Positions 16,790-25,245 of a stretch of DNA of 64,000 nucleotides are shown piece after piece. Below the pieces are notes generated by a model, which had not been told where the DNA came from, did no database searches, and saw only the letters and a list, made by a program, of their open reading frames with translations. This stretch comes from Chlamydiota bacterium (lineage in GTDB: Bacteria > Auribacterota > Tritonobacteria > UBA1439): positions 1 through 64,000 of the forward strand of contig JAAYCL010000021.1 of assembly GCA_012729785.1 (NCBI GenBank), written 5' to 3'. Made by a program: the position numbers and the translations under genes. Numbering within the stretch: position 1 is the first letter of the stretch; each line of letters starts with the position of its first letter.

Positions 16790-17355
16790 ACAGGCCGCGG
16801 GGGCGGAAGAGGCCGGGGCCCGTCGATGTGGCCCGAAACGCAGCCCCGTAGCATCTCCCCGCCGATCCCCGTCGGCGCCGTGGAGACGATCGGCCCCGTT
16901 CCCGTTTGAAAGGCCGACGCGATCCGGCTCGACCGTTTCCGCGAGACCCCCGTCGCCTGCGCCTCCTCCGCCGCGATGCGCATCGAAGGCGATCGGCAGG
17001 CCGGCCTCTCCGCACCCCGATGCCTTGCCCGGACAGATCCGCCGATTCATGCCGATCGCCCGCGCATTTCCGAGATCTGCGCGATGGCCCCTCCGTTTCG
17101 CCCGGGCCGCCGCCGCTTCGCGGTCGGCGCATCCCCCCCGCGACAAGGACGGCGTCGGCGTCTTCACCGCCTCCGGGGAGTGGGGCGGCCCCCCTTCCGC
17201 CGAGGCGGTGCGTCGCGCACACGAGGCGCTCCGACCCGTCAAGACCTGCGAAAGGAACAGGGTCGAGGTTCGGGCGGCCTGCGCGGCGCCCCCTTCCATC
17301 GAACGCCGCTTCCGTGGTACACTACGCCGAAACGAAGGCCGGAGGGCGCCGGGAA
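16790..17355. other. Gene-free GC-rich interval upstream of ndk
   Basis: About 566 bp with no supported gene. Long reading frames exist on both strands, but their predicted proteins are Arg/Pro/Gly-rich and look like frame shadows. A -10-like TACACT at 17318-17323 with a weak -35 (TTCCAT) probably drives ndk. Confidence 0.4.
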
Positions 17356-17793
17356 ATGGGCAGGACGCTTCTTATCATCAAGCCGGATGCGGTGCAGCGC
17401 GGGCTCGGAGAGGAGATCCTCGGCAGGGTCGTCGCGGCGGGGTTCACCGTCACCCGCCGAGAACAGCGGCGGCTCAGCCGCGCCGAGGTCGAGGAGCTGT
17501 ACCGGGAGCACCGAGGCAAGCCGTTCTTCGAACGGAACGCGGCGTTCATCGCCAGCGGGGAGTTGATCCTCTGCCTCATCGAGGGAAACGGCGACATCGT
17601 GGGTCGCGTGCGGGCGTTTATCGGCGACAAGAACCCGGCGCGGGCCCGAAAGGGGACGGTGCGCGGGGACTACGGGATCGACCCCGCGCACGTCGAGCGC
17701 AACCTGGTCCACGGCTCCTCGAGCGCCGAGGACGCGGAGCGGGAGACGGCGCTGTTCTTCGGCGAGGCGGGGGCCTCCCGCACCGATCGCTGA
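17356..17793 (+). CDS. ndk: Nucleoside diphosphate kinase
   Basis: A 145-residue NDK, close to the usual length. It transfers the gamma-phosphate between nucleoside triphosphates and diphosphates through a phospho-histidine. The start RTLLIIKPDAVQRGL and the active-site NLVHGSSSAEDAERE, with catalytic His, are diagnostic. Canonical NxxHGSDS has Asp where this protein has Ser (HGSSS). ATG 17356 lies 13 bp after GGAGG. The in-frame extension upstream is rejected because the family starts here. Confidence 0.95.
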   Translation: MGRTLLIIKPDAVQRGLGEEILGRVVAAGFTVTRREQRRLSRAEVEELYREHRGKPFFERNAAFIASGELILCLIEGNGDIVGRVRAFIGDKNPARARKGTVRGDYGIDPAHVERNLVHGSSSAEDAERETALFFGEAGASRTDR

Positions 17794-17822
17794 CGCGCCG
17801 CCTCGCGGTCAACGGAGGGGAT

Positions 17823-17924
17823 ATGTCGAAGCCACATCGTGTTTCGGAAAAACGGCAGCGCAGGCGGAAGTATCTGAAGCGGGCGGCCAAGAAGCGCAAG
17901 GCCGCCTCAGCGAAGGCGGTGTAG
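17823..17924 (+). CDS. Very small basic protein
   Basis: A 33-residue ORF, about half Lys/Arg (MSKPHRVSEKRQRRRKYLKR...), 29 bp after ndk with a clear GGAGGGG ribosome site at 17814-17820. Composition suggests RNA or ribosome binding, like other tiny basic proteins, but I do not recognise it. The strong ribosome site is the main evidence that it is real. Confidence 0.5.
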   Translation: MSKPHRVSEKRQRRRKYLKRAAKKRKAASAKAV

Positions 17925-17985
17925 CGGCGCGGGACCGTCCGCAGAGCCGGGCCCGTGCCGCGCGAGCGGCTTTCGGGGGGCTCCG

Positions 17986-18177
17986 ATGAGGCGGACCCGG
18001 GTCCGGCGGTGCGCCGCGGCGCTTTTCGGCGCGGCGTGGACGCTCGCCTTTCTCTCCCCGCGCGCGGAGCACGGGCCGCACGCCGTCGCTCTCCCGGCTT
18101 CTCACCCGGCCGCGGCCGATGCCGGCCCGCCGCCGAGGGGCAATTGCCCTGCCCTAAATCCGATTAATGATAATTAG
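17986..18177 (+). CDS. Possible small secreted protein
   Basis: A 63-residue ORF with basic N-terminus, a hydrophobic core (AAALFGAAWTLAFL) and a likely cleavage region, then a Pro/Ala/His-rich tail. GGGGGG lies 5 bp before the ATG. No family recognised. Its last codons overlap the Fur/PerR-like site of the catalase gene, so it may be spurious. Confidence 0.3.
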   Translation: MRRTRVRRCAAALFGAAWTLAFLSPRAEHGPHAVALPASHPAAADAGPPPRGNCPALNPINDN

Positions 18178-18217
18178 TACATGACAGCTTGCCTGCGGAT
18201 ATTTCTTCCGCTATACT
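18162..18217 (+). promoter_or_regulatory. Catalase promoter with Fur/PerR-like site
   Basis: GATTAATGATAATTAG (18162-18177) shares the core AATGATAAT of Fur-family boxes. It stands directly upstream of TTGCCT (18189-18194) and TATACT (18212-18217), spaced 17 bp. It is an AT-rich patch in GC-rich DNA. PerR or Fur control of catalase is known in other bacteria; binding here is inferred. Confidence 0.5.
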
Positions 18218-18276
18218 GACCCCATCGAGATGCTTTACAGGGCCCGTGTGCGGCCCGGCAGAGGAAAGGGGGGATC

Positions 18277-19749
18277 GTGAAGAAGCCCGCGAAGAGACAA
18301 AAAGCCCGGCTCACCACCAACGCGGGGGCGCCGGTCGTCGACAACCAGAACATCATGACCGCCGGTCCGCGCGGTCCCGCCCTGCTGCAGGATGTCTGGT
18401 ACCTGGAGAAGCTCGGACACTTCGACAGGGAGGTCATTCCCGAGCGGCGCATGCACGCCAAGGGGTGGGGGGCCTACGGGACCTTCACCGTCACCCGCGA
18501 CATCACCGGCTACACGAAGGCGAAGCTCTTCTCCAAGGTCGGGAAGAAGACCGAGCTGTTCGTCCGATTCTCCACGGTGGCGGGGGAACGGGGCGCGGCG
18601 GACGCGGAGCGGGACATCAGGGGGTTCGCCGTCAGGTTCTACACCGAGCAGGGGAACTGGGATCTCGTCGGGAACAACACCCCGGTCTTCTTCCTGCGCG
18701 ACCCGATGAAGTTCCCCGACCTCAACCACGCCGTCAAGCGCGACCCGCGCACCGGCCTGCGCAGCGCGAAGAACAACTGGGACTTCTGGACCTCGCTCCC
18801 GGAGGCGCTGCACCAGGTCACCATCACCATGAGCGACAGGGGGCTCCCCGCCTCATTCCGGCACATGCACGGCTTCGGCAGCCACACCTTCAGTTTCATC
18901 AACGCCCGAAACGAGCGCCACTGGGTCAAGTTCCACTGGGTCTGCCAGCAGGGGATCAAGAATCTGACCGACGCGGAGGCGGAGGCGCTCGTCGGCAAGG
19001 ACCGCGAGAGCCACGGGCGGGACCTGTACGAGGCGATCGAGAACAAGCGGTTCCCCCGCTGGAAGCTCTGCATCCAGCTGATGCCCGAGAAGGACGCGGC
19101 GACGTTCCCCTACAACCCGTTCGACCTGACCAAGGTCTGGTTCCACAAGGACTACCCGCTGAAGGAGGTCGGGGTGATGGAGCTGAATCGCAATCCCGAG
19201 AACTACTTCGCCGAGGTCGAGCAGGCGGCGTTCAACCCCGCCAACATCGTCCCCGGCATCGGGTTCTCGCCGGACAAGATGCTCCAGGGGCGCCTCTTCT
19301 CCTACCACGACGCGCAGCTCTACCGGCTCGGCGCGAACCACCACCTGATCCCGGTCAACAAGCCGCGCTGTCCGTTCCACAGTTACCACCGGGACGGCGC
19401 GATGCGGGTGGACGGCAATCACGGCGGCACGCTCGCCTACGAGCCCAACAGCTACGGCGAGTGGCGCGAGCAGCCGGAGTTCGCCGAGCCGCCGCTGAGT
19501 CTCGAGGGGGCCGCCGACCATTGGAACCACCGGACCGACGAGGACTACTTCAGCCAGCCGGGGAAGCTGTTCCGCCTGATGAGCCCCGCGCAGCAGAGGG
19601 CCCTCTTCGGCAACACGGCCCGGGCGATGGCCGACGCCCCGATGGAGATCAAGGTGCGGCATATCGGCCACTGCCTGAAGGCCGATCCGGCCTACGGCAA
19701 GGGGGTGGCGAAGGCGCTCGGGATACCGCTGAACAAGGTCCCGAAATAA
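18277..19749 (+). CDS. katA: Heme catalase (monofunctional, small-subunit clade)
   Basis: A 490-residue catalase that disproportionates hydrogen peroxide. The distal His60 is in [13 protein letters not shown], the distal Asn in GNNTPVFF, and the proximal heme Tyr in [14 protein letters not shown]. Length and lack of a C-terminal flavodoxin-like domain place it with the small-subunit clade. GTG start with AAAGGGGGGATC upstream; the family's N-terminal TTNAGAPV begins about 12 residues in. It is monocistronic, with its own promoter and a large hairpin after the stop. Confidence 0.95.
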   Translation: MKKPAKRQKARLTTNAGAPVVDNQNIMTAGPRGPALLQDVWYLEKLGHFDREVIPERRMHAKGWGAYGTFTVTRDITGYTKAKLFSKVGKKTELFVRFSTVAGERGAADAERDIRGFAVRFYTEQGNWDLVGNNTPVFFLRDPMKFPDLNHAVKRDPRTGLRSAKNNWDFWTSLPEALHQVTITMSDRGLPASFRHMHGFGSHTFSFINARNERHWVKFHWVCQQGIKNLTDAEAEALVGKDRESHGRDLYEAIENKRFPRWKLCIQLMPEKDAATFPYNPFDLTKVWFHKDYPLKEVGVMELNRNPENYFAEVEQAAFNPANIVPGIGFSPDKMLQGRLFSYHDAQLYRLGANHHLIPVNKPRCPFHSYHRDGAMRVDGNHGGTLAYEPNSYGEWREQPEFAEPPLSLEGAADHWNHRTDEDYFSQPGKLFRLMSPAQQRALFGNTARAMADAPMEIKVRHIGHCLKADPAYGKGVAKALGIPLNKVPK

Positions 19750-19758
19750 CCGCCTCGC

Positions 19759-19814
19759 GCCCCGGTGCCTTCTTCGGGAGGGGCTTTTCGAAGCCCCTCC
19801 CGGAAGACCGGGGC
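19759..19814 (+). terminator. Large hairpin after catalase
   Basis: Nested inverted repeats: GCCCCGGT (19759-19766) with ACCGGGGC (19807-19814), and CGGGAGGGGCTT (19775-19786), loop TTCG, AAGCCCCTCCCG (19791-19802). No T tract follows, so it may work as a weak terminator or an RNA-stabilising 3' end. Confidence 0.6.
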
Positions 19815-19981
19815 CGCGCCTCCTCGAACCGAACTCCGGCGCGCCGCCTCTCGCCGGCGTGGCGGAATCCTCTCTCCTCCTTGCGCGATCGAACCGGAGA
19901 GGGTCCCCTTCCGCATGCCCGCGTCCTGTACGACCCCCCCGCGCCGCGCACACCGCAGGGTACGCCAATCCTTTTCCGCCC

Positions 19982-20011
19982 TTGTCCCCCCGGGCGGCGA
20001 TCTGGTATACT
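19982..20011 (+). promoter_or_regulatory. Promoter of the riboflavin operon
   Basis: TTGTCC (19982-19987) and TATACT (20006-20011) are 18 bp apart. Transcription would start right at the riboswitch. Confidence 0.6.
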
Positions 20012-20017
20012 CCTTTT

Positions 20018-20137
20018 GATCTTCAGGGCGGGGTGCGATTCCCCACCGGCGGTACAGCCCGCAAGTCCGTCCCGCATGGACGGGCCGACCCGGTGAAACT
20101 CCGGGGCCGACGGTGACAGTCCGGATGGAAGAGGATC
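20018..20137 (+). promoter_or_regulatory. FMN riboswitch (RFN element)
   Basis: Shows the conserved RFN blocks: AGGGCGGGGTGCGATTCCCC, ACCGGCGGTA, AGCCCGC, GACCCGGTG, CCGACGGTGACAGTCCGGAT and GGAAGAG. P1 closes GATCTTC (20018-20024) with GAGGATC (20131-20137). It senses FMN and controls the rib genes that follow, through the terminator at 20164-20193. Confidence 0.97.
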
Positions 20138-20163
20138 GGAGAGGGGCTCGCGCCCCCGCATGT

Positions 20164-20193
20164 CCTGAAGACGTATGTCTTCGGGATTTTTTT
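20164..20193 (+). terminator. Riboswitch expression-platform terminator
   Basis: CCTGAAGAC (20164-20172), loop GTAT, GTCTTCGGG (20177-20185), A, then seven T. The 9-bp stem and U tract are a classical intrinsic terminator just before ribBA, so FMN binding should stop transcription. Confidence 0.9.
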
Positions 20194-20217
20194 GTGCCGT
20201 GCGGGAGGGGGACGGAG

Positions 20218-21408
20218 ATGTTGGGCACCGTTGAGGACGCGCTGCGGGCGATCGCCGACGGACGGATCGTCATCGTCACCGACGACGAGGACCGGGAGAA
20301 CGAGGGCGACTTCGTCATGGCCGCGGAGAAGGCCACGCCGGAGGCGGTGAATCTGATGGCCACGCACGGCCGCGGGCTGATCTGCGTCTCCGCGCCGGGG
20401 GAACGCATCGACGCCCTCGGTTTGAAGCCGATGGCGCAGCACAACACCTCGCTCTTCGGCACGCCGTTCACGGAGTCGATCGATCTCAAACACGGGACGA
20501 CGACCGGCATCTCCGCCTTCGACAGGGCGGCGACCGTCCGCGCCTTCGCCGACCCGGAGCGGGGCCCGGACGAGTTCGCCCGCCCCGGCCATATCTTCCC
20601 GCTCAGGGCCAGGGACGGAGGGGTGCTCCGGCGCGCGGGGCACACCGAGGCGAGCGTCGACCTCGCGCGCCTGGCCGGGCTGTATCCGGCCGGGATGCTC
20701 TGCGAGATACTGGCCGAGGACGGCACGATGGCCAAGCTGCCCGTCCTGCTGCGGATCGCGGAGCGCTTCAAGATGACGGTGGTGACCGTCGACGCGCTGA
20801 TCCGCTACCGGATGCGGCGCGAGAAGCAGGTGCAGTGCACCACCCGCACCCCCCTCCCCACGCCGTGGGGGCCGTTCGATCTCCGCCTCTACGAGTGCGT
20901 CCTGGACGGCGCGCACCACCTCGCCCTGGTGCGGGGCGAGGTGTCGGGGCGGCGCGACGTGCTCGTCCGCGTGCACTCGGAATGCCTCACCGGCGACGTC
21001 TTCAACTCCCTCCGCTGCGACTGCGGCGCGCAGCTGCGCGCCGCCTTGCAGCGGATCGCGGGGGAGGAGTGCGGCGTGCTCCTGTACATGCGGCAGGAGG
21101 GGCGCGGGATAGGCCTCGTCAACAAGCTCAAGGCGTACGCGCTCCAGGACGGGGGGCTCGACACGGTCGAGGCGAACGAGCACCTCGGGTTCGCGCCCGA
21201 TCCGCGCGACTACGGGATCGGGGCGCAGATCCTCGCGGATTTGGGCCTCGGGCGGATCCGGCTCCTCACGAACAACCCGCGTAAGATCGTGGGGCTCGAA
21301 GGGTACGGGCTGGAGGTGTCGGAGCGGGTCCCGATCAGGGTGGGGGCCACCGCCCACAACGAGGAGTACCTGCGCACGAAGCGGGACAAGATGGGACACA
21401 TGCTCTGA
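20218..21408 (+). CDS. ribBA: Bifunctional 3,4-DHBP synthase / GTP cyclohydrolase II
   Basis: A 396-residue RibBA fusion, first in the FMN-controlled operon. The N-terminal RibB domain (about 1-200) converts ribulose 5-phosphate to dihydroxybutanone phosphate and carries [16 protein letters not shown] and THGRGLICV. The C-terminal RibA domain (about 205-396) opens the GTP ring; its zinc cysteines are in SECLTGD...LRCDCGAQL and the substrate motif is [12 protein letters not shown] 20218 follows GGGAGGGGGACGGAG; in-frame codons upstream lie inside the riboswitch and are rejected. Confidence 0.97.
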   Translation: MLGTVEDALRAIADGRIVIVTDDEDRENEGDFVMAAEKATPEAVNLMATHGRGLICVSAPGERIDALGLKPMAQHNTSLFGTPFTESIDLKHGTTTGISAFDRAATVRAFADPERGPDEFARPGHIFPLRARDGGVLRRAGHTEASVDLARLAGLYPAGMLCEILAEDGTMAKLPVLLRIAERFKMTVVTVDALIRYRMRREKQVQCTTRTPLPTPWGPFDLRLYECVLDGAHHLALVRGEVSGRRDVLVRVHSECLTGDVFNSLRCDCGAQLRAALQRIAGEECGVLLYMRQEGRGIGLVNKLKAYALQDGGLDTVEANEHLGFAPDPRDYGIGAQILADLGLGRIRLLTNNPRKIVGLEGYGLEVSERVPIRVGATAHNEEYLRTKRDKMGHML

Positions 21409-21482
21409 CGCCGGTTCGGGGAGGGCGAACGACGCGTCGGCGGGCGCCCGGCGCGGCGCACGGGGGAGGGAAGGAGGAGGAG

Positions 21483-21947
21483 ATGCCGAAGGTCTACAGC
21501 GGCGACCTGGTGAGCAAGGGGGCGCGGTACGCGATCGTGGTGAGCCGGTTCAACGAGTTCATCACCTCGAAGCTTCTCGAGGGGTGCACGGACACGCTCC
21601 TGCGCCACGGGGTCAAGGACGAGGAGCTCTCGGTCGTCTGGGTGCCGGGGGCGTTCGAGATCCCCTTCGCGGCCGCCCGGCTCGCGCGCGGCAAGAAGCA
21701 CGACGCGGTGATATGCCTCGGGGCGCTGATCCGGGGCGCCACCCCGCACTTCGACTATGTGAGCGCCGAGGTCTCCAAGGGGATCGCGGCGGCGGGGATC
21801 GAGTCGGGGCTTCCCGTCATCTACGGAATCATCACCGCCGACACGATCGAACAGGCGGTCGAGCGCGCGGGCACCAAGGCGGGCAACAGGGGCAAGGACG
21901 CGGCGGAGGCCGCCGTGGAGATGGTGAACCTGTGCAAGAGACTGTAA
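21483..21947 (+). CDS. ribH: 6,7-dimethyl-8-ribityllumazine synthase
   Basis: A 154-residue RibH, normal length. It condenses dihydroxybutanone phosphate with the ribityl-amino-uracil. Motifs: [43 protein letters not shown] and [24 protein letters not shown], including the active-site His near residue 89. GGGAGGGAAGGAGGAG precedes the ATG. It usually forms a 60-subunit shell with riboflavin synthase inside. Confidence 0.97.
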   Translation: MPKVYSGDLVSKGARYAIVVSRFNEFITSKLLEGCTDTLLRHGVKDEELSVVWVPGAFEIPFAAARLARGKKHDAVICLGALIRGATPHFDYVSAEVSKGIAAAGIESGLPVIYGIITADTIEQAVERAGTKAGNRGKDAAEAAVEMVNLCKRL

Positions 21948-22000
21948 GCGGCGGCGGGTGCCGGCGCGGCGTGCGCCCGCGGCGGGAGGAGGGCTGACCG

Positions 22001-22420
22001 ATGGGTTCCCGCCGACGATCGCGCGAGTTCGCGCTCCAGTGCCTCTACGGGATAGAGATCTCCCACGAGGATCCCGAGCGGGCGCTGGCGGAGTTCTGGG
22101 CCGAGCACCCGGCGGATGAGGAGGTGCGCCGCTACGCGTCCGGCCTTGTCAAGGGGGCCTGCGCGGCGCGGGGGGAGATCGACCGGCTGATCGCCGGCTG
22201 CGCGAAGAACTGGACGCTGGAGCGGATGGCGGCCGTCGACAGGAACATCCTCAGGCTCGCCGTCTACGAGATGCGGTCCGGCGGCGAGCCGCCCCCGGCC
22301 GTGATCATCAACGAGGCGGTCGACATCGCCAAGAAGTACTCCACCCCCGACTCGGGCGCGTTCGTCAACGGCATCCTCGACCGCATCCACAAGGACGCGT
22401 TGCGCGATGGGAATCCCTGA
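22001..22420 (+). CDS. nusB: Transcription antitermination factor NusB
   Basis: A 139-residue all-helical RNA-binding protein with the NusB pattern SRRRSREFALQCLYGIEIS at the start and AVDRNILRLAVYEM plus NEAVDIAKKYSTPDSGAFVNGILDRI at the end. It acts with NusE on boxA RNA in rRNA antitermination. Placement inside riboflavin operons after ribH is common in bacteria. It overlaps ribD by 14 bp. Confidence 0.95.
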   Translation: MGSRRRSREFALQCLYGIEISHEDPERALAEFWAEHPADEEVRRYASGLVKGACAARGEIDRLIAGCAKNWTLERMAAVDRNILRLAVYEMRSGGEPPPAVIINEAVDIAKKYSTPDSGAFVNGILDRIHKDALRDGNP

Positions 22421-23555
22421 GCCGCCGCCCCGGGACGCCGCGCGCGGCCCTGAGCGGCATATGCGGAGGGCGCTCGCCCTGGCGCGCCGGGGCAAGGGAT
22501 TCACGAGCCCGAACCCCGCGGTCGGCGCGGTGATCGTGCGGCGCGGGGCGGTCGTCGGAGAGGGGTGGCACCGCCGGCCGGGGGCGCCGCACGCCGAGGT
22601 CGTGGCGCTGCGGAAGGCCGGCGCCGCGGCCCGCGGCGCCACGATGTACGTCACCCTGGAACCGTGCTGCACCTGGGGGCGCACCCCTCCGTGCACCGAC
22701 GCGATCAGCCGCGCCGGCATCGCGGCGGTCGTCGCGGCGGGTCGCGACCCGAACCCGCGCCACCGCGGGCGGGGGTTCCGGCTGCTCCGGCGCCGGGGGA
22801 TACGGGTGGCGGTGGGGCTCCTCGCGGCGGAGGCGGCCGCGCTCAACGAGGATTTCGCCTCCTACGTCGCCACCGGGCTCCCGTTCACCGTCGTCAAGTG
22901 CGCGATGAGCCTCGACGGCAAGATCGCCGCGGTCGGCGGCCGGGCCCGCTGGATCAGCGGGCCCGCGGCGAGGGCCCGCGCCCACGACCTGCGGATGGAG
23001 GCCGATGCGGTCCTGGTCGGGAGGACGACCGTCGCGCGCGACGATCCCTCCCTGACTGCGCGCCCCGCGGGCCGGCGGGGAAAAATCCCCTGGAGGGTGA
23101 TCCTGGACTCGGGGGCGAACATCCCGCTCCACTCCCGCGTGCTGAGGCCCGCGGCGGCGGAGAAGACCATCGTGGCGGTGACCCGCGCCGCGTCTCCCGC
23201 GCGCGTCGCGAAAATCGAGGCGCGCGGCGCGCGGGTGCTGCGGTGCCCGGCCAAAGGCGGGCGGGTTTCCATACGGGCGCTCTGGCGCCTGCTCGGCCGG
23301 ATGGGGATCATGTCCGTGCTGGTGGAGGGAGGCGGCGAGACCATCGCCTCGGTGATCGAGGCGGGGGTCGCCGACCGGTACGTCGCGTTCGTCGCCCCCC
23401 TGCTCATCGGGGGGCGCGGCGCCCCGACGCCCGTGGGCGGCAGGGGGGTCAGGCGGATCGCCGACGCCCTGCGCCTCGGGCGCATCGAGGCGACGCCTGT
23501 CGGACTCGACCTGATGCTCGAGGCGCGCCTGCATCCGCCGCGCGCCTGGCGCTGA
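22407..23555 (+). CDS. ribD: Bifunctional riboflavin deaminase/reductase RibD
   Basis: A 382-residue protein with an N-terminal cytidine-deaminase-like domain (about 15-150; zinc motif HAEV and PCCTWGRTPPC) and a C-terminal DHFR-like reductase (about 155-380; SLDGKIA, WISGP, DAVLVGRTTV, VEGGGETI). It deaminates and reduces the pyrimidine intermediate of riboflavin synthesis. The ATG lies inside the 3' end of nusB, implying coupled translation. Confidence 0.96.
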   Translation: MGIPEPPPRDAARGPERHMRRALALARRGKGFTSPNPAVGAVIVRRGAVVGEGWHRRPGAPHAEVVALRKAGAAARGATMYVTLEPCCTWGRTPPCTDAISRAGIAAVVAAGRDPNPRHRGRGFRLLRRRGIRVAVGLLAAEAAALNEDFASYVATGLPFTVVKCAMSLDGKIAAVGGRARWISGPAARARAHDLRMEADAVLVGRTTVARDDPSLTARPAGRRGKIPWRVILDSGANIPLHSRVLRPAAAEKTIVAVTRAASPARVAKIEARGARVLRCPAKGGRVSIRALWRLLGRMGIMSVLVEGGGETIASVIEAGVADRYVAFVAPLLIGGRGAPTPVGGRGVRRIADALRLGRIEATPVGLDLMLEARLHPPRAWR

Positions 23556-23581
23556 ACGAGGCACCTGCAAGGGGCGATGCC

Positions 23582-24226
23582 GTGTTTACCGGACTGGTCG
23601 AGGAGATCGGCGTCGTGGAGCGGATCGAGTCCGCCCCCGCGGGGCGGCGTATCGCCATCCGCGCCCGTCTGACGCTCGAGGGGATCGCGCCGGGGGCGAG
23701 CATCGCCGTGAACGGCGTCTGCCTCACCGTGGTCCACATCGACGCCCCTCCGGCGAAATCCACGCGGGGGCGGCTGGTCGCGGATCTGCTCGGGAGGACG
23801 TGGGAGGTGACGACGCTCGGCGCCCTTACGCCGGGATCGGCCGTCAACCTCGAGCGGGCCCTGCGGGCGGGGGATAGGATGGGGGGGCACTTCGTGCTCG
23901 GCCACGTCGACGGCACGGGAGTCGTCGAATCGCGCCGGACCGAGGGGGGCGATCTGGTGCTGCGCATCGCGGCGCCCCCGGGACTCGCCCCGGGCCTCGT
24001 GCCGAGGGGATCCGTCGCGGTGGACGGGGTGAGCCTCACCGTCGCCCGGGTCCGCGGCCGCCGCTTCGACGTCCACTGCATCCCCGCGACGCTCGAGCGC
24101 ACCACGCTCGGACGGCTCCGGCCCGGCGCGAAAGTCAACCTCGAAACCGACATCCTCGGGAAATACGCGCAGCCGCCTTCCGGCGGCGGTCTCACCGCCG
24201 CGTCTCTCGAGGAGAAGGGGTTTTGA
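23582..24226 (+). CDS. ribE: Riboflavin synthase, alpha subunit
   Basis: A 214-residue protein with two similar lumazine-binding barrels, starting FTGLVEEIGVVERIE and GHVDGTGVVESRR. NGVCLTVV and DGVSLTVA are the paired substrate sites. It dismutates two lumazines to riboflavin. The start is GTG 23582, because the family begins (M)FTGLVE. It lies 26 bp after ribD and ends the operon. Confidence 0.96.
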   Translation: MFTGLVEEIGVVERIESAPAGRRIAIRARLTLEGIAPGASIAVNGVCLTVVHIDAPPAKSTRGRLVADLLGRTWEVTTLGALTPGSAVNLERALRAGDRMGGHFVLGHVDGTGVVESRRTEGGDLVLRIAAPPGLAPGLVPRGSVAVDGVSLTVARVRGRRFDVHCIPATLERTTLGRLRPGAKVNLETDILGKYAQPPSGGGLTAASLEEKGF

Positions 24227-24300
24227 GAGGCCGGTTGCCGCCTCCTCGGGGCGCGTCGCGGCGTCGCGGCGTCCCCCGCATTTCCACGTTCCGTTTTTGA

Positions 24301-24330
24301 TTGCCTTTCCCGCGCAGCTTCTTGTACACT
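24301..24330 (+). promoter_or_regulatory. Promoter upstream of the TonB-like gene
   Basis: TTGCCT (24301-24306) and TACACT (24325-24330) are 18 bp apart; the GTG start is 60 bp downstream. Confidence 0.5.
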
Positions 24331-24390
24331 GCTGTCGGCGTGCGGGGTGCGGCGTTCGCCCGCCGGCCGTCGCGAGCGGGGGGAGGAACG

Positions 24391-25038
24391 GTGGATAGGT
24401 TTTTTCTCTTGGGACTGCTGCTCTCCGCGGGGCTGCACACGGCGGTCGTCGCGCATGTCGGCATCCCCGGCGCGGGGGGGAGCGACTGTTCGCTCCCGCC
24501 CGGGCTCGAGCTCCGCTACGTGGAGGCGGTGACGCGGTTGTCGCCGGCCGCCGCGACGGGGGAGATCGAAACGGAGGCGCTGGCTGCCCTGACCGTTCCG
24601 GCGGAGGAACAGGTCGCCGCGCGGGAGCCGGCGCGGCCGGTGGCGTCGGCGATGCGGGGGACCGGCGAGGTGTTGCGCGCCTCGGTGCAGGAGACGCTGC
24701 GTCCGCTGCTCGACGAGGGCGATTCGCCGGACGCCGAGTTCTCCGAGGCGGTCTGCCGCTACAAGGCGCGGCTCGAGGCGATACTCGACCGGGAGAGTCG
24801 GATCGCGTACCCGGACCCCGCGCGGATGGGCGGGCGAGAGGCGAGGCTGCAGATCCGCTTCAGCCTGCGCAAGGACGGCAGCCTCGAGTCGGTCGAGCTG
24901 CCCCCCCGCTGCGGCGGCTTCGAGCAGGAACTGGTCGCGGGGCTGCGGAAGGCGGCGAGGCACTTTCCCGCCTTCCCGGAGGAGATCGACTGCGTGCGGC
25001 TCACATTCTGCTGGCCGGTCAGTTTCAACCTGTACTGA
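24391..25038 (+). CDS. TonB-like energy transducer
   Basis: A 215-residue protein with one N-terminal membrane helix (FFLLGLLLSAGLHTAVVAH), a linker of about 90 residues that is not notably Pro-rich, and a C-terminal TonB-like domain (about 135-215; YPDPARMGGREARLQIRFSL, SLESVELP). TonB proteins couple the proton-motive force to outer-membrane transporters. No exbBD or receptor gene is adjacent. GTG 24391 follows GGGGGGAGGAAC. The closest alternatives are other proteins with the same C-terminal fold. Confidence 0.7.
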   Translation: MDRFFLLGLLLSAGLHTAVVAHVGIPGAGGSDCSLPPGLELRYVEAVTRLSPAAATGEIETEALAALTVPAEEQVAAREPARPVASAMRGTGEVLRASVQETLRPLLDEGDSPDAEFSEAVCRYKARLEAILDRESRIAYPDPARMGGREARLQIRFSLRKDGSLESVELPPRCGGFEQELVAGLRKAARHFPAFPEEIDCVRLTFCWPVSFNLY

Positions 25039-25056
25039 GGACAAGGAGGATTGCAT

Positions 25057-25224
25057 TTGCCAAAGATCATACTCAGGGCGAACGAGTCGGTGGAGAAGGC
25101 CCTCAAACGCCTCAAGAAGAAGGTGGATAAAGAGGGCATCATGAAGCAGGTCAAAAAGCACCGGCACTACGAGAAGCCCAGCCAGAAGCGGCGCAGGAAG
25201 GCGCAAGAGGCGCGGCGGCGCTGA
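25057..25224 (+). CDS. rpsU: 30S ribosomal protein S21
   Basis: A 55-residue basic protein matching bS21 throughout: PKIILRANESVEKALKRLKK, then GIMKQVKKHRHYEKPS and a basic tail. It is part of the 30S subunit near the anti-Shine-Dalgarno region. The start is TTG at 25057, seven bases after AGGAGG (25044-25049); no ATG is available until residue 29, so an ATG-only search would miss the gene. Confidence 0.93.
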   Translation: MPKIILRANESVEKALKRLKKKVDKEGIMKQVKKHRHYEKPSQKRRRKAQEARRR

Positions 25225-25245
25225 CGGCGCAGCCGCTCCCGGACC

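Noticed and set aside
16475-17299. 274-residue minus-strand ORF upstream of ndk
   Set aside because: It overlaps the histone-like gene antisense and has no start signal, motif or plausible composition.
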